Of a stretch of DNA of 64,000 nucleotides, positions 25,881 to 36,060 are shown piece after piece. Source of the DNA: Streptomyces sp. NBC_01351 (lineage in GTDB: Bacteria > Actinomycetota > Actinomycetes > Streptomycetales > Streptomycetaceae). Numbering within the stretch: position 1 is the first letter of the stretch; every line of letters begins with the position of its first letter. The notes under the pieces are model-generated. The model was given only the letters and a program-made list of their open reading frames with translations, did not search any database and was not told the origin of the DNA. The DNA lies in contig NZ_CP108356.1 in assembly GCF_036237315.1 (NCBI RefSeq), positions 3,468,501-3,532,500 on the forward strand, written 5' to 3'. The position numbers and the translations under genes were made by a program.

Positions 25881-27472
25881 GAGTTGCCTCCTGCGAGGAG
25901 CTTCTGGACGGCCGGGTCGGTGAGGCCGAGGAGTACCGCGGGCCACAGGCCGGCGAGGACGGTGAGGGCGACGAGCGGGGTCCAGGCGGCGTACTCGTAG
26001 CGCTGGATGTCCGCGAGGACGATCTCGGGGCCGGCCTTCGGGTCGCCCATGCAGACGCGCCGTACGACGATCAGCAGGTAGGCGGCGGTGAGCAGGGTAC
26101 CGAACGCGCCGACCGCCGTGTAGGTGAGGAAGGCGGGCCGGGACAACCCCTCGGCGGGGTCGAAGGCGCCGAACAGGGCCAGCATCTCGCCCCAGAAGCC
26201 GGCCAGGCCGGGCAGGCCGAGGGAGGCGACGGCGGCGAAGGCGAGGAACGCGCCGAAGCGGGGGGCGCGGCCGTAGAGGGCGGCGCCGGTGGCTCCGGCG
26301 AGGGTGTCGAGGTCTGCGGTGCCGTAGCGGTCCTTGAGCGCGCCGACCAGGAAGAAGAGGAGGCCGGTGATCAGGCCGTGGGCGACGTTGGCGAAGAGCG
26401 CGCCGTTGACGCCGGTGGGGGTCATGCTCGCGATGCCGAGGAGCACGAAGCCCATGTGGCCGACGGAGGAGTACGCGATGAGGCGCTTGAGGTCGCCCTT
26501 GTTCCCCTTGCGGGCCAGCGCGAGGCAGGCGAGCGATCCGTAGACGATGCCGACGGCGGCGAAGGCGCCCAGGTAGGGGGCGAAGGTGGCCATGCCGTCG
26601 GGGGTGGCGGGGAGCAGGATGCGGACGAACCCGTACGTGCCCATCTTGAGCAGGACGCCGGCCAGCAGGACGGAGCCGACCGTGGGCGCGGCGGTGTGGG
26701 CGTCCGGCAGCCAACTGTGCAGCGGCCACATCGGGGTCTTCACGGCGAGGCCGATGCCGATGGCGAGAACGGCCAGGAGCTGGGTGGTGTGGGACAGTTC
26801 GCGGCCGTTGTCAGAGGCGAGTGCCACCATGTCGAAAGTGCCGCTCTTCAGTCCGATCAGCAGCAGACCGAGCAGCATGACCACGGAGCCGAGGAGGGTG
26901 TAGAGGATGAACTTCCAGGCGGCGGCCTGCCGCTGAGCACCGCCCCAGCGGGCGATGAGGAAGTACATCGGGATGAGGACCATCTCGAAGGCGAGGAAGA
27001 AGAGCAGCAGGTCGAGGACGGCGAAGGTCGCGAGGGTGCCGGACTCCAGGACCAGGAGCAGCGCGACGAAGGCCTTCGGGGAAGGGCCTGCGGGGAGCTT
27101 GAAGTAGCTGTAGAGCGCGCAGAGGAAGAACAGCAGCGCGGTCATCAGGAGGAGGGGGAGCGAGATGCCGTCGACGCCGAGGTGGATCCGGACGTTCAGC
27201 GCCTGGATCCAGCTGATGTCCGTCGTCGCCTGGAAGCGGGACGGGGCGTCGTGGTCGAAGCCCAGGGTGAGGGCGATCGCCGCGGCGAGGATCACGCCGG
27301 TCACGGTCACGCCGTGGCGGAGCACGGCCTGTTCGGGGCTGCGGCCCTTGAGGCCGGGCGGGGCCGGCAGGAGGGCCGCGGCCGCGCCGAGGAGCGGTGC
27401 GGCCACGATGAACGCCAGAAGGAACTGCATCACGGACGGGCTGATATCGATCACGGCTGACTCTCGGCTCAC
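25877..27472 (-). CDS. nuoM: NADH-quinone oxidoreductase-like subunit M
   Basis: A 531-residue antiporter-like subunit, about 14 helices. Conserved segments are LGVDGISLPLLLMTALLF, FLAFEMVLIPMYFLIARWGG with the pumping Glu of helix 5, KFILYTLLGSVVMLLG, and VKTPMWPLHSWLPDAHTAAP. The GTG at 27472 gives a GTGA overlap with the nuoL stop like the other junctions of this operon; GTG 27454 (525 aa) is an alternative. Pumps protons together with L and N in complex I. Confidence 0.93.
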   Translation of the reverse strand: MSRESAVIDISPSVMQFLLAFIVAAPLLGAAAALLPAPPGLKGRSPEQAVLRHGVTVTGVILAAAIALTLGFDHDAPSRFQATTDISWIQALNVRIHLGVDGISLPLLLMTALLFFLCALYSYFKLPAGPSPKAFVALLLVLESGTLATFAVLDLLLFFLAFEMVLIPMYFLIARWGGAQRQAAAWKFILYTLLGSVVMLLGLLLIGLKSGTFDMVALASDNGRELSHTTQLLAVLAIGIGLAVKTPMWPLHSWLPDAHTAAPTVGSVLLAGVLLKMGTYGFVRILLPATPDGMATFAPYLGAFAAVGIVYGSLACLALARKGNKGDLKRLIAYSSVGHMGFVLLGIASMTPTGVNGALFANVAHGLITGLLFFLVGALKDRYGTADLDTLAGATGAALYGRAPRFGAFLAFAAVASLGLPGLAGFWGEMLALFGAFDPAEGLSRPAFLTYTAVGAFGTLLTAAYLLIVVRRVCMGDPKAGPEIVLADIQRYEYAAWTPLVALTVLAGLWPAVLLGLTDPAVQKLLAGGNS

Positions 27473-29493
27473 GATCCGGCGTTGACGTTGGCGAGGACGG
27501 CGGTGGCGATCGCCAGGACCACGGCGCCGGCGAGCAGGGCGCTCAGGTAGCTCTGCACGTTGCCGGTCTGGGCACGGCGTACGAGGCTGCCGAGCAGCCG
27601 GGGGCCGGTGCCCGCGCCGCGGACGTACGTGTCCACGACCTCGCGGTCGAGGAAGCGGACGAGGCTCGCGGCCGCCCGGACGGGGCGGACGAAGAGCCGG
27701 TCGTAGACGGCGTCGAGGTGGAAGCCGTCGGCGGCATGCCGGTACAGGGGGCCGAGGAGCGCCTTGCCCGGGTCTGCGGCGGGGCCGGTCGGGACGGCGG
27801 GGTGGTCGTGGGTCACTTCGGCCACCTCGGGGGCTTCCGCGGCGGATTCGGCGACGGTGGCGGCCACCGCGGCGGCCGCGGCAAGGCCGTTGGCCTTCGT
27901 GGCGGTGGCCGCTGTGGCGGCGGCCTTCACGGTGGCGCGCTGCCAGAGGGCGTAGGTGAGCATCGCGCCGATGACCGCCGCGCCCGTGCCGAGGACCGAG
28001 GTGGTCAGCGTCGGGGAGAGTTCCTTGTCGTCGAACCAGTCGGCGAGGGGACCCACGGCGAGGCCGAAGCCGACCGACGGGATCGCGAGCAGCCACAGCA
28101 CGCCGGTCATGGCGACGGGCTCCTTGCCGTGGTCGGGGGCGGCGGCGCCCCGGCCGCGGAAGGCCATCAGCCAGAGCCGGGTGGCGTAGGCGGCGGTGAG
28201 GAGGGCGGTCAGCACGCCGGCGACGAGCACCACCCAGCCGGCGGTGCTGGGTGCGAAGTCCGAGTGGCCGGTCGCGGTGTGCTCGGCGGCGACGAGGACG
28301 GCTTCCTTGGAGAAGAAGCCGGCGAAGGGCGGGATCGCGGCCAGGGCGAGCAGCGCGATCGTCATCGTCCAGAAGGCGTCGGGGATGCGCTTGGACAGGC
28401 CGTCCATCCGGGACATGGCGGCCAGGGAGTTCGTACCGGCGGCGTGGATGATCACGCCCGCGCCGAGGAAGAGAAGCGCCTTGAAGAAGCCGTGGGACAG
28501 GAGGTGGAAGACGGCGGCGCCACGGTCGCCGACGGCCAGGGCGCCGATCATGTAGCCGAGCTGGCCGACCGTGGAGTAGGCGAGCACCCGCTTGATGTCG
28601 TCCTGGGCGAGGGCGGCGAGGCCGGAGCCGATCATCGTGACGGCCGCCATGACGGCCATGACCACCAGCGCGGCACTGGAGGCCGCGAAGACGGGGAGGA
28701 GACGGGCGATGAAGTAGACACCGGCGGCGACCATCGTCGCGGCGTGGATCAGCGCGGAGACCGGGGTGGGGCCGGCCATGGCGTCCGGAAGCCAGGTGTG
28801 CAGCGGGAACTGCGCGGACTTGCCGGCGACTCCGGCGAGCAGGAGCAGCGCGATCAGCGTCGGGTGGTCGAGTCCGCCGGCGGCGACGGTGCCCAGGATC
28901 TTCGTGATCTGGAAGGAGCCGGCGTCGGCGGCGAGCGCGAACAGGCCGATGAGGAAGGGGACGTCACCGAGCTTGGTGACGAGGAAGGCCTTCAGGGAGG
29001 CGGAGCGGGCCGCCTCGGTCTCCCAGTAGTGGCCGACCAGGAAGTACGAGCAGATGCCCATGATCTCCCAGCCGACCAGCAGCACCATCAGGTCGCCGGA
29101 GTAGACGACGAGCAGCATGGCGGAGGTGAAGAGGGAGACGAGAGCGGCGTACGACGGGTAGCGCGGGTCCTCGCGGAGGTACGCCGTCGAGTAGAGCTGT
29201 ACGCAGGTGGCGACGACCCCGACGAGGACGGCGACCAGGACGGCGAAGCCGTCCAGGTGGAGCGAGAGCTCGATCGGCACCGAGCCGGTCGGGGTCAGCT
29301 CGGTCGCGGTGTCGATCGCCTTCCCGCCGCCTTGGCGGACGGCGACGATCACCGCCAGTACGGCGGCGGCGAGCGTCGGCAGGATCGCGAGCGGCCGGAC
29401 GAAGCCGGGGGCGGTGCGGCCGAGGAGGAGTCCCGCGACCGCGCCCAGGAAGGGGAGGAGGGGGACGAGGACGGCGAGGGTCGTGGTGCTCAC
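27469..29493 (-). CDS. nuoL: NADH-quinone oxidoreductase-like subunit L
   Basis: A 674-residue distal antiporter-like subunit. It has about 16 helices, including [18 protein letters not shown] with the helix 5 Glu, [26 protein letters not shown], and [14 protein letters not shown]. An Ala-rich hydrophilic linker (about 520-580) precedes the long lateral helix region, and the last helix ends near 670. The GTG start at 29493 overlaps the nuoK stop (GTGA). Confidence 0.94.
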   Translation of the reverse strand: MSTTTLAVLVPLLPFLGAVAGLLLGRTAPGFVRPLAILPTLAAAVLAVIVAVRQGGGKAIDTATELTPTGSVPIELSLHLDGFAVLVAVLVGVVATCVQLYSTAYLREDPRYPSYAALVSLFTSAMLLVVYSGDLMVLLVGWEIMGICSYFLVGHYWETEAARSASLKAFLVTKLGDVPFLIGLFALAADAGSFQITKILGTVAAGGLDHPTLIALLLLAGVAGKSAQFPLHTWLPDAMAGPTPVSALIHAATMVAAGVYFIARLLPVFAASSAALVVMAVMAAVTMIGSGLAALAQDDIKRVLAYSTVGQLGYMIGALAVGDRGAAVFHLLSHGFFKALLFLGAGVIIHAAGTNSLAAMSRMDGLSKRIPDAFWTMTIALLALAAIPPFAGFFSKEAVLVAAEHTATGHSDFAPSTAGWVVLVAGVLTALLTAAYATRLWLMAFRGRGAAAPDHGKEPVAMTGVLWLLAIPSVGFGLAVGPLADWFDDKELSPTLTTSVLGTGAAVIGAMLTYALWQRATVKAAATAATATKANGLAAAAAVAATVAESAAEAPEVAEVTHDHPAVPTGPAADPGKALLGPLYRHAADGFHLDAVYDRLFVRPVRAAASLVRFLDREVVDTYVRGAGTGPRLLGSLVRRAQTGNVQSYLSALLAGAVVLAIATAVLANVNAGS

Positions 29494-29846
29494 GCGGTGA
29501 CCTCGCTCGGGTTGCTCTGGTGGCTCGGGGCGGGCTCGTTGCCCTCGGCGGTGTCGCGCAGCCGGTCGACGTCCGAGGTGCCTCGGTTGCGGTACACCAT
29601 CAGCACGATCGCGAGTCCGATGCCGATCTCGGCGGCGGCGATGGCGATGGTGAAGAGGGTGAGGGCCTGGCCGGCGTGCAGGGTGTCGCGCAGCCAGACG
29701 TCGAAGGCGACCAGGTTCAGGTTGACGGCGTTGAGCATCAGCTCGACGGACATCAGGACCAGGATGGCGTTGCGGCGGGCGAGTACTCCGTACAGGCCCG
29801 TGCAGAAGAGGAGCGCCGCGAGCACGGCGGGGTAGGCGAGGTGCAT
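29490..29846 (-). CDS. nuoK: NADH-quinone oxidoreductase-like subunit K
   Basis: A 118-residue three-helix membrane subunit. Helix 2 carries the conserved Glu in [18 protein letters not shown] and helix 3 the second Glu in [14 protein letters not shown]. It ends in a short hydrophilic tail. It shares one base with the nuoJ stop (TGATG) and four with nuoL. Confidence 0.94.
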   Translation of the reverse strand: MHLAYPAVLAALLFCTGLYGVLARRNAILVLMSVELMLNAVNLNLVAFDVWLRDTLHAGQALTLFTIAIAAAEIGIGLAIVLMVYRNRGTSDVDRLRDTAEGNEPAPSHQSNPSEVTA

Positions 29847-30451
29847 CAGCGCTGCCCCTTGTCGCTGTCAGTGGCGTCGGCGGGGTCGTTCTTGCGGGAG
29901 AGCACGATGGCGCCGATCAGGGCCGCGAGGAGGAGGACGGAGAGGGCCTCGAAGGGCAGCACCCAGTGCTGGAAGAGGATCTCGCCGGAGACCTTCGTCG
30001 AGCCCTGGGCCGGGCCGTCGAAGTCGATCCAGGTCGTGCGGAAGGCGTCGACGACGACCCAGACGAGGGCGACGGCGGAGACGGCCGCGACGGCGAGGGC
30101 GAGCGGGCGGTTGCCGGAGTCGGCGTCCGGGGAGCGGCCGATGGGCGCCTTGGTGAGCATCAGCCCGAAGAGGAGGAGGACGACCACGGAACCGAGGTAG
30201 ATCAGGACCTGGACCCAGGCGATGAACTCGGCGGTCAGCAGCAGGTACTCGACGGCGATGCCGCCGAGCGCGACGACCAGCCAGAGGGCGGCGTGCACGA
30301 GCTGCCGGGTGGTGACCGTGACGAGGGCCGCGCCGAGGGTGGCGAGGCCGACGAGGACGAAGGCGACCTCCACGCCGGTCGGCGAGAGGAAACCGGGCCC
30401 GGGGGCCGAGCCTGCGCCTTGGGCGGCGGCGACGAGGTGGGCGGCGTACAT
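29846..30451 (-). CDS. nuoJ: NADH-quinone oxidoreductase-like subunit J
   Basis: A 201-residue five-helix subunit, with the conserved tyrosine and glycine region of helix 3 in [24 protein letters not shown], quoted in part as [17 protein letters not shown]. The N-terminus has a short Ala/Gly/Pro stretch before helix 1. It starts at ATG 30451, sharing one base with the nuoI stop codon. Confidence 0.92.
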   Translation of the reverse strand: MYAAHLVAAAQGAGSAPGPGFLSPTGVEVAFVLVGLATLGAALVTVTTRQLVHAALWLVVALGGIAVEYLLLTAEFIAWVQVLIYLGSVVVLLLFGLMLTKAPIGRSPDADSGNRPLALAVAAVSAVALVWVVVDAFRTTWIDFDGPAQGSTKVSGEILFQHWVLPFEALSVLLLAALIGAIVLSRKNDPADATDSDKGQR

Positions 30452-31155
30452 CAGGCGGTACCTCCCGCCGGGTCGGTACCGGGGTCGCCGGGGGCGGGGG
30501 TGGGGGTGCCGGGAGCGCCGGAGGCGCCGGGTCCACGAGTGCCGGGAGCGCCAGGGGCAGTGCCGGCGGGCGCCTCGGGGGCCGAGGTGCCGGAGGCGCC
30601 GGGGGTGGGGGCCGGGGGTTCGGCGGTGGCTGCTGCGGCGGCTTCGGCTTTTTCTGCTGCCTTGCGGGCGGCCGCGATTTCCTTGGGCTCCTCGGCGGCG
30701 GGGTCGAGGGCGGGCGGGGCCGGGACGGTCCACATCCACTCGCGGAGCTTGTCGCGCTCGTGGGTCAGTTCGTGGATGTCGGTCTCCGCGTACTCGAACT
30801 CCGGCGACCAGAAGAGGGCGTCGAAGGGGCACACCTCGATGCAGATACCGCAGTACATGCAGAGGGAGAAGTCGATGGCGAAGCGGTCGAGGACGTTGCG
30901 GCTGCGCTCGCGACCGCCGGGGGTGGCGGCCGGGACCGTCTCCTTGTGGGAGTCGATGTAGATGCACCAGTCGGGGCACTCACGGGCGCAGAGCATGCAG
31001 ACCGTGCAGTTCTCCTCGAACAGGCCGATGACCCCGCGGGAGCGGGGCGGGAGCTGCGGCTGGACGTCGGGGTACTGGGCGGTGTGCGAGCGCTTCGTCA
31101 TCGTGCGCAGCGTGACGGCCAGGCCCTTGGCGAGGCCGGATCCGGGAATGGGCAT
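30451..31155 (-). CDS. nuoI: NADH-quinone oxidoreductase-like subunit I (8Fe ferredoxin) with low-complexity tail
   Basis: A 234-residue protein. The N-terminal two thirds form the two-cluster ferredoxin that holds N6a and N6b, with motifs [12 protein letters not shown] (about 50-61) and [12 protein letters not shown] (about 97-108). Residues about 145-234 are an Ala/Pro/Gly/Thr-rich tail absent from ordinary NuoI and probably disordered. In complex I this subunit passes electrons toward NuoB. It shares one base with both nuoH and nuoJ. Confidence 0.92.
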   Translation of the reverse strand: MPIPGSGLAKGLAVTLRTMTKRSHTAQYPDVQPQLPPRSRGVIGLFEENCTVCMLCARECPDWCIYIDSHKETVPAATPGGRERSRNVLDRFAIDFSLCMYCGICIEVCPFDALFWSPEFEYAETDIHELTHERDKLREWMWTVPAPPALDPAAEEPKEIAAARKAAEKAEAAAAATAEPPAPTPGASGTSAPEAPAGTAPGAPGTRGPGASGAPGTPTPAPGDPGTDPAGGTA

Positions 31156-32123
31156 CAGTTGATCGCCACCTTCACGATGCCGGTGAGCGCGATCTGGGCG
31201 AGCGCGAGCGGGATGAGTACGGTCCAGGCGAGCTTCTGGAGCTGGTCCTCGCGCAGGCGCGGATAGCTCACGCGGAGCCAGATCACGACGAAGGCGAGGA
31301 TCGCGGTCTTGAGGAGGGTCCAGACCCAGCCGAGGCCCTCGGCTCCGAAGGGGCCCTGCCAGCCGCCGAGGAAGAGGACGGTGGTGAGGGCGCAGAGGAC
31401 GACGATGCCGGCGTACTCGGCGAGCAGGAAGAGGGCGAAGCGGAGGCCGGTGTACTCGGTGTAGGCGCCGAAGATGATCTCGGAGTCCGCGACGGGCATG
31501 TCGAAGGGGGGCCGCTGGAGTTCGGCGAGGCCGGCGGTGAAGAAGACGAGCGCGCCGACGATCTGCCAGGGCAGCCACCACCACTGGAAGCTCGCGACGA
31601 TGCCGGTGAGGGAGACCGTCCCGGCCGCCATCGCCACGGAGGCGGCGGCGAGCAGCATCGGGAGCTCGTAGGCGAGCAGCTGGGCGGCGGTGCGCAGGCC
31701 GCCGAGCATGGAGAACTTATTGGCGGAGGCCCAGCCGGCCATGAGGGAGCCGAGGACTCCGACGCCCATGACCGCGAGCACGTAGAAGATGCCCGCGTCG
31801 ATGACCTGGCCGATCGCGCCCTCGCCCGGGCCGATCGGGATGGCGATGAGGACGAGAAGGTACGGCAGCAGGGCGACGGCGGGGGCGAGCTGGAAGATCC
31901 GCCGGTCGGCGTTGGCCGGGACGATGTCTTCCTTCTGCGCGAACTTCACGCCGTCGGCCACGAGCTGGGCCCAGCCGTGGAAACCACCGGCGTACATGGG
32001 GCCGAGTCGGCCCTGCATGTGCGCCATCACCTTGTGTTCGGTCTGCCCTACGACGAGCGGGAGCACGAGGAAGGCGGCGAAGACGACGATCAGCCGCAGG
32101 GCGACGTCGAGGACGTCGTTCAC
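31155..32123 (-). CDS. nuoH: NADH-quinone oxidoreductase-like subunit H
   Basis: A 322-residue eight-helix subunit that in complex I forms the membrane side of the quinone tunnel. [20 protein letters not shown] and [10 protein letters not shown] are conserved. The loop usually read RPPFDLPEAESELV reads [15 protein letters not shown] here, losing one conserved Glu (E to V) and changing another to Asp. The GTG start at 32123 overlaps the nuoC stop (GTGA). Confidence 0.93.
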   Translation of the reverse strand: MNDVLDVALRLIVVFAAFLVLPLVVGQTEHKVMAHMQGRLGPMYAGGFHGWAQLVADGVKFAQKEDIVPANADRRIFQLAPAVALLPYLLVLIAIPIGPGEGAIGQVIDAGIFYVLAVMGVGVLGSLMAGWASANKFSMLGGLRTAAQLLAYELPMLLAAASVAMAAGTVSLTGIVASFQWWWLPWQIVGALVFFTAGLAELQRPPFDMPVADSEIIFGAYTEYTGLRFALFLLAEYAGIVVLCALTTVLFLGGWQGPFGAEGLGWVWTLLKTAILAFVVIWLRVSYPRLREDQLQKLAWTVLIPLALAQIALTGIVKVAIN

Positions 32124-33391
32124 GCGTCGCCTCCGTTGTCCGGGGTGGGGTTGGGGTTGGGGTTGGGCTCAGGGGTGGAGTCAGGGGTGCCGTCGGCCTC
32201 GGTGCCGGTGGCCGGTTCGGGCTCCGCTGCGGTGGCCGGGGTGGCGGGCTCGTCGAACGCCGGCACGGGGTTGTGCCAGGGGGCGTCCGCGCTGCGAGGG
32301 GCCGCGCGGCGGGGTTCCTCCGGCGGGGTGGCCGACTGGCTCGCCGAGCCGTCGCCCGCGGAACGGGTACGGCGAGGCGGGCGCGTGGCCTCCGGCTCCC
32401 GCGCGGGGGCATCCGCCTCCGGGCCGGGGGCGGCCGGGGGCTCGGCCGGCTCCGGGACCGTGGAGTCCGGGGTGGTCTGGCTTGCCGAGCCGTCCGTTAC
32501 CGAGCGGGTGCGGCGCGGCGGGCGGGCGGGGGCCTGGGTCTCCGGGGCGGTGGTGTCGTCCGGCGTGGCCGAAGGAGGCGTGGCCGAAGGAGGCGTGGCC
32601 GAAGGAGGCGTGGCCTGGCTCGCCGAGCCTTCTTCTGCCGAGCGGACGCGGCGCGGCGGGCGGGTGGCGGCCGGGGCTTCCGTTGCCGGGGTTTCCGTTG
32701 CCTGGGTGGCCGAGCCGTCGGCGACCGAGCGGGTGCGGCGGGCCGGGGCGCCCTCCCGGGCGGCGGCGCCCGCTGCGCGCGGGGTGCGGGCCGGGCGGGT
32801 GGGGGCCGGGGGGAGCTGGCCCTTCAGCGGGCCCCACTCGTTGGGGTCCGGGACGCCCGGCGGGAGCATCTGGCGGCGCTTCGGCGCGTCCGGGTCGTGT
32901 GCCTCGCCCGGTTCCTTGGCGCCGGGCCAGGCCTTGGCGACGCGCGCGGCCAGGACGAAGTCCTTGCGCAGCGGGTGCCCCTCGAACTCCTCCGGGAGGA
33001 GGAGGTGGACGAGGTGGGGGTGGTCGGTGAAGGTGACGCCGAACATCTCGAACGTCTCGCGCTCGTGCCATTCCGCGCCCGCGTAGACCGCGATGGCGGA
33101 GGGCAGGGAGGGCGAGCTGTGCGGGACCGTCGTGCGCAGGAGCAGGCGGCGCACCCGGCGGTTCTCGAGCGAGACGACGTGCGCGCAGATGCGGAAGCCG
33201 GTGCCCGGCTCGTCCACCGCGCTCAGCCAGTCGAAGTAGGTGCAGCCCAGCTTGTCCCGGGCGATTTCGAGGGAGGAGATCCAGGATCCGACCGGGACGT
33301 CGACCGTCAGGAGGTCGTACGCGGACGAGCCCACGGCCTCCTCGCCGAAGATCGTCGGCGCCGCGTCGGGGAGCGAGTCGTAGAGGTTCAT
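32120..33391 (-). CDS. nuoC: NADH-quinone oxidoreductase-like subunit C with long repetitive C-terminal tail
   Basis: A 423-residue protein. Residues about 30-165 are the 30-kDa (NuoC) domain, ending with the signature [12 protein letters not shown] and [16 protein letters not shown]. The remaining 250 residues are Pro/Ala/Thr-rich and contain four copies of an RRTRSVxDGSASQ motif (about 219, 248, 293 and 340) plus three exact PPSAT units from a 15-bp DNA repeat (32574-32613). No 49-kDa (NuoD) domain follows, although NuoC is often fused or adjacent to NuoD. The ATG at 33391 overlaps the nuoB stop. Confidence 0.92.
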   Translation of the reverse strand: MNLYDSLPDAAPTIFGEEAVGSSAYDLLTVDVPVGSWISSLEIARDKLGCTYFDWLSAVDEPGTGFRICAHVVSLENRRVRRLLLRTTVPHSSPSLPSAIAVYAGAEWHERETFEMFGVTFTDHPHLVHLLLPEEFEGHPLRKDFVLAARVAKAWPGAKEPGEAHDPDAPKRRQMLPPGVPDPNEWGPLKGQLPPAPTRPARTPRAAGAAAREGAPARRTRSVADGSATQATETPATEAPAATRPPRRVRSAEEGSASQATPPSATPPSATPPSATPDDTTAPETQAPARPPRRTRSVTDGSASQTTPDSTVPEPAEPPAAPGPEADAPAREPEATRPPRRTRSAGDGSASQSATPPEEPRRAAPRSADAPWHNPVPAFDEPATPATAAEPEPATGTEADGTPDSTPEPNPNPNPTPDNGGDA

Positions 33392-33975
33392 GCGCCGGCC
33401 CCCGGGGTGGGCGGGGGCGTGACGAGACCGCTCGTGAGCTGGGCGACGGACGGGCCGTCCGCGTAGCGCTCCGCGAGGGATTCGCGGGCGATCTTCTCCT
33501 GGAGCTTGAGGATGCCCTGCAGCAGCGCCTCCGGGCGCGGCGGGCAGCCGGGCACGTAGACGTCGACCGGGATGATCTGGTCGACGCCCTTCGTGACCGA
33601 GTACGAGTCCCAGTACGGCCCGCCGCAGTTGGAGCAGGCGCCGAACGAGATGACGTACTTGGGCTCCGGCATCTGCTCGTAGAGCCGCTTGACGGCCGGG
33701 GCCATCTTGTCCGTCACCGTGCCCGAGACGATCATGAGGTCGGCCTGGCGGGGTCCCGGCGCGAAGGGGATCACGCCGAGACGGATGAAGTCGTGCCGGG
33801 CCATGGAGGCGGCGATGAACTCGATCGCGCAGCAGGCGAGGCCGAAGTTGAACACCCACAGGCTGTACCGGCGGCCCCAGTTCAGGACCACCTTCATCGG
33901 TTCCGGGGCGAGCCGGGAGAGGATTCCGAGGCGCTTGGGCTCCGGGAGCAGCTCCGGCTGAGGTGTCACGTCCAT
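33388..33975 (-). CDS. nuoB: NADH-quinone oxidoreductase-like subunit B
   Basis: A 195-residue iron-sulfur subunit. The cluster N2 ligands are all present: the tandem cysteines in [10 protein letters not shown] (about 45-54), then FGACSNCGG and [24 protein letters not shown] is also conserved. In complex I, N2 hands electrons to quinone at the NuoB/NuoD interface. NuoD is missing from this operon. The start overlaps nuoA by ten bases. Confidence 0.95.
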   Translation of the reverse strand: MDVTPQPELLPEPKRLGILSRLAPEPMKVVLNWGRRYSLWVFNFGLACCAIEFIAASMARHDFIRLGVIPFAPGPRQADLMIVSGTVTDKMAPAVKRLYEQMPEPKYVISFGACSNCGGPYWDSYSVTKGVDQIIPVDVYVPGCPPRPEALLQGILKLQEKIARESLAERYADGPSVAQLTSGLVTPPPTPGAGA

Positions 33976-34373
33976 TCGAGGACGCCCTTCTTGTACGCAT
34001 AGAGCAGGCCGACGGCCAGGAAGCCCAGGAAGATGAACATCTCGACCAGGGTCGTGGCGCCGTAACCGGCGGCGGCGAACACCGTCGCCCACGGGAACAG
34101 GAAGATCGAGTCGACGGCGAAGATGACGTAGAGGAACGCGTAGACGTAGTAGCGGACCTGGGTGTGCGCCCAGCCCTCGCCCACCGGGTCCACACCGCAT
34201 TCGTACGTCAGCAGCTTCTCGCGGGTCGGCGCCACGGGGCGCAGCAGGCGGCCGGCCCCGAAGGCCATGGCCACGAACAGCACACCGAGCGCGGCCAGCA
34301 GACCGACGACCGAATAGCTTCGGAAGTAGTCCGCCGCAAGCACGGTTACGGTCGATACCGTCGGTTCAGGCAC
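33966..34373 (-). CDS. nuoA: NADH-quinone oxidoreductase-like subunit A
   Basis: A 135-residue three-helix subunit. The loop [24 protein letters not shown], quoted as [10 protein letters not shown] and [16 protein letters not shown], carries the conserved Cys and the acidic residue of helix 2. It ends [13 protein letters not shown] at 34373 with GAGGA upstream is the most likely start. First gene of the operon and divergent from a sensor kinase gene 146 bp away, where the promoter must lie. Confidence 0.93.
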   Translation of the reverse strand: MPEPTVSTVTVLAADYFRSYSVVGLLAALGVLFVAMAFGAGRLLRPVAPTREKLLTYECGVDPVGEGWAHTQVRYYVYAFLYVIFAVDSIFLFPWATVFAAAGYGATTLVEMFIFLGFLAVGLLYAYKKGVLEWT

Positions 34374-34519
34374 GTCCGTTCCTCGCTCCTCGGCCACTGT
34401 CGATGATCTGGTACGCACGGGAGTCTAGGGCCTGCCTCACACGGGGTGGGGTTATCCCCCGTTCACAGCACCCGGCCACCCCATGGCATCAGCGGAGTCG
34501 GCTTGGCAGGCTGTGGCCC

Positions 34520-35707
34520 ATGACCACGAGCCACGACACCCCCGACAACGACCGTCCTCCCCCCGTACGCGCCGTCTTCAGCGCCGTGACGTGGAAGGAA
34601 ATCGCCCATCTGGCGAGCAGTATGCCGGTGGCGATCGTCGGATTCGTTTACGCGGTTGTCATGGTCACCGTGACGGGGGTGCTGTCCGTGACGGCGATGG
34701 GACTTCCGTTGCTCGCAGGCGGCCTCTATCTGTCTCGGCAGTTGGGACGGCTGGACCGCGCCCGCGCCCGCGCGCTGCTGGGCGTACGGGTCGACGAGCC
34801 GACCCCGATCCCCGGACCGAAGCGGTCCGGCGGCTTCTTCCCCTGGCTGTGGACGAGCATCAAAGACCCGGTCGCCTGGCGGACGGTGCTGTACCAGGTG
34901 ATCCGGCTGCCCTGGGGATTCTTCACCTTCACGGTAACTCTGGCCGGGCTGTTCGTGCTGTGGCCGGTACTGCCGTACGTGGTGCGGTGGCTCGCGAACG
35001 CGGACCGCGCGATGGTACGGGGGCTGCTGTCGCCCTCCGACGATCTGGAGCGGCGGATCGCGGAGCTGGAGTCCGACCGGGGGGTCGTGGTGGACACGGC
35101 CGCGGCGGACCTGCGGCGCATCGAGCGGGACCTGCACGACGGGGCGCAGGCGCGGCTGGTGGCCTTGGCGATGGGGCTGGGCCTGGCGAAGGAGAAGCTG
35201 CTGGAGGACCAGGACCCGGAGGGCGCGGCGGCGATGGTCGACGAGGCCCACGGGGAGGTGAAGCTGGCACTCCAGGAGCTGCGGGATCTGGCGCGGGGGA
35301 TCCATCCGGCGGTGCTGACGGACCGGGGGCTGGATGCGGCGCTGTCCTCGGTCGCGTCGCGGTGCGTGGTGCCGGTGAAGGTGTCGGTGGATCTGCCCGC
35401 CGATCAGCGGCCGGCGGAGGCGATCGAGGGGATCGCGTACTTCGTGGTGTCGGAGCTGCTGCAGAACGTCAGCAAGCACGCGGGGTCCGCTGCGCGGGGC
35501 GCGGGCGTGGAGGTGTGGCGGGCGGGCGCCCGGCTGCTGATCCGCGTCTCCGACGACGGGCGGGGCGGGGCCGATGTCTCCCGGGGGTCGGGGCTGGCGG
35601 GGCTCGCGGAGCGGTTGGGGGCGGTGGACGGGGTGCTGGTGGTGGACTCCCCCGCGGGGGAGGGGACGGTGGTCACGGCGGAGCTGCCGTGGCGGGGGCG
35701 CGGGTAG
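34520..35707 (+). CDS. Two-component sensor histidine kinase 1 (NarL-type partner, membrane sensor domain)
   Basis: A 395-residue histidine kinase. A membrane sensor domain with about four helices (residues 30-160) is followed by a HisKA_3 dimerisation domain with the phosphoacceptor His at about 206 in RRIERDLHDGAQARL. The HATPase_c domain has its N-box in FVVSELLQNVSKHAGS and a Gly-box DDGRGGADVSRGSGLAGLAERL. It pairs with a LuxR-type regulator; the nearest is at 38124. From the catalytic half onward the DNA is nearly identical to the next kinase gene. The ATG at 34520 begins MTTSHDTPDN. Confidence 0.92.
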   Translation: MTTSHDTPDNDRPPPVRAVFSAVTWKEIAHLASSMPVAIVGFVYAVVMVTVTGVLSVTAMGLPLLAGGLYLSRQLGRLDRARARALLGVRVDEPTPIPGPKRSGGFFPWLWTSIKDPVAWRTVLYQVIRLPWGFFTFTVTLAGLFVLWPVLPYVVRWLANADRAMVRGLLSPSDDLERRIAELESDRGVVVDTAAADLRRIERDLHDGAQARLVALAMGLGLAKEKLLEDQDPEGAAAMVDEAHGEVKLALQELRDLARGIHPAVLTDRGLDAALSSVASRCVVPVKVSVDLPADQRPAEAIEGIAYFVVSELLQNVSKHAGSAARGAGVEVWRAGARLLIRVSDDGRGGADVSRGSGLAGLAERLGAVDGVLVVDSPAGEGTVVTAELPWRGRG

Positions 35708-36060
35708 CCGGCGCCGGCCTTGCCGTTGATCGGGGCTCCCGTCCTTTGTGGGCGGGAGCCCCGATCTTTGTGGGCGGGAGCCCAGTTCGTGTGTGCGGAT
35801 GCGGGTGCGGGTGCGGCGCCGTTGCGCGGAGCGGCCCCGGGCTGCACCCGGGCTCCTGGGGCTCCGCCCCAGACCCTCCCCCAGACTCCGTCCGGGGGGG
35901 ACCCCCACGCCTCAAACGCCGGCGAGGCTGAAATCCGCCCCGGCAGGCAGGGGGTGGGGTTAACCCCAGTGTGGAGAGGCCTACTCGCCGCATGGTTGGG
36001 GGGTCGGGTCGGCGGCAGGGTGGAGGGGGACACGGCGGACGGGAAAGGGCGGGTCGGATC
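35708..36060. repeat. Intergenic region holding copy 1 of a duplicated 228-bp flank
   Basis: From 35708 to 35934 the sequence is identical to 37369-37595, which follows the second kinase gene. It contains a hairpin (35729-35765), a second copy of the phrase TTTGTGGGCGGGAGCCC, G-rich GCGGGTGCGGGTGCGG, and the interspersed palindrome CCCCCAGACTCCGTCCGGGGGG. The rest (35935-36060) carries the GGGGTTAACCCC palindrome (about 35955) and the presumed start region of kinase 2. No gene seen. Confidence 0.9.
35729..35765 (+). terminator. Terminator-like hairpin after kinase 1
   Basis: Perfect 13-bp stem ATCGGGGCTCCCG and CGGGAGCCCCGAT with an 11-nt loop, 22 bp after the stop codon. Confidence 0.75.

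Noticed and set aside
35992..36060. Earlier ATG of kinase 2
   Set aside because: The added residues are Gly/Arg-rich and lie in intergenic-type sequence; the ATG at 36061 starts just before the sensor domain.
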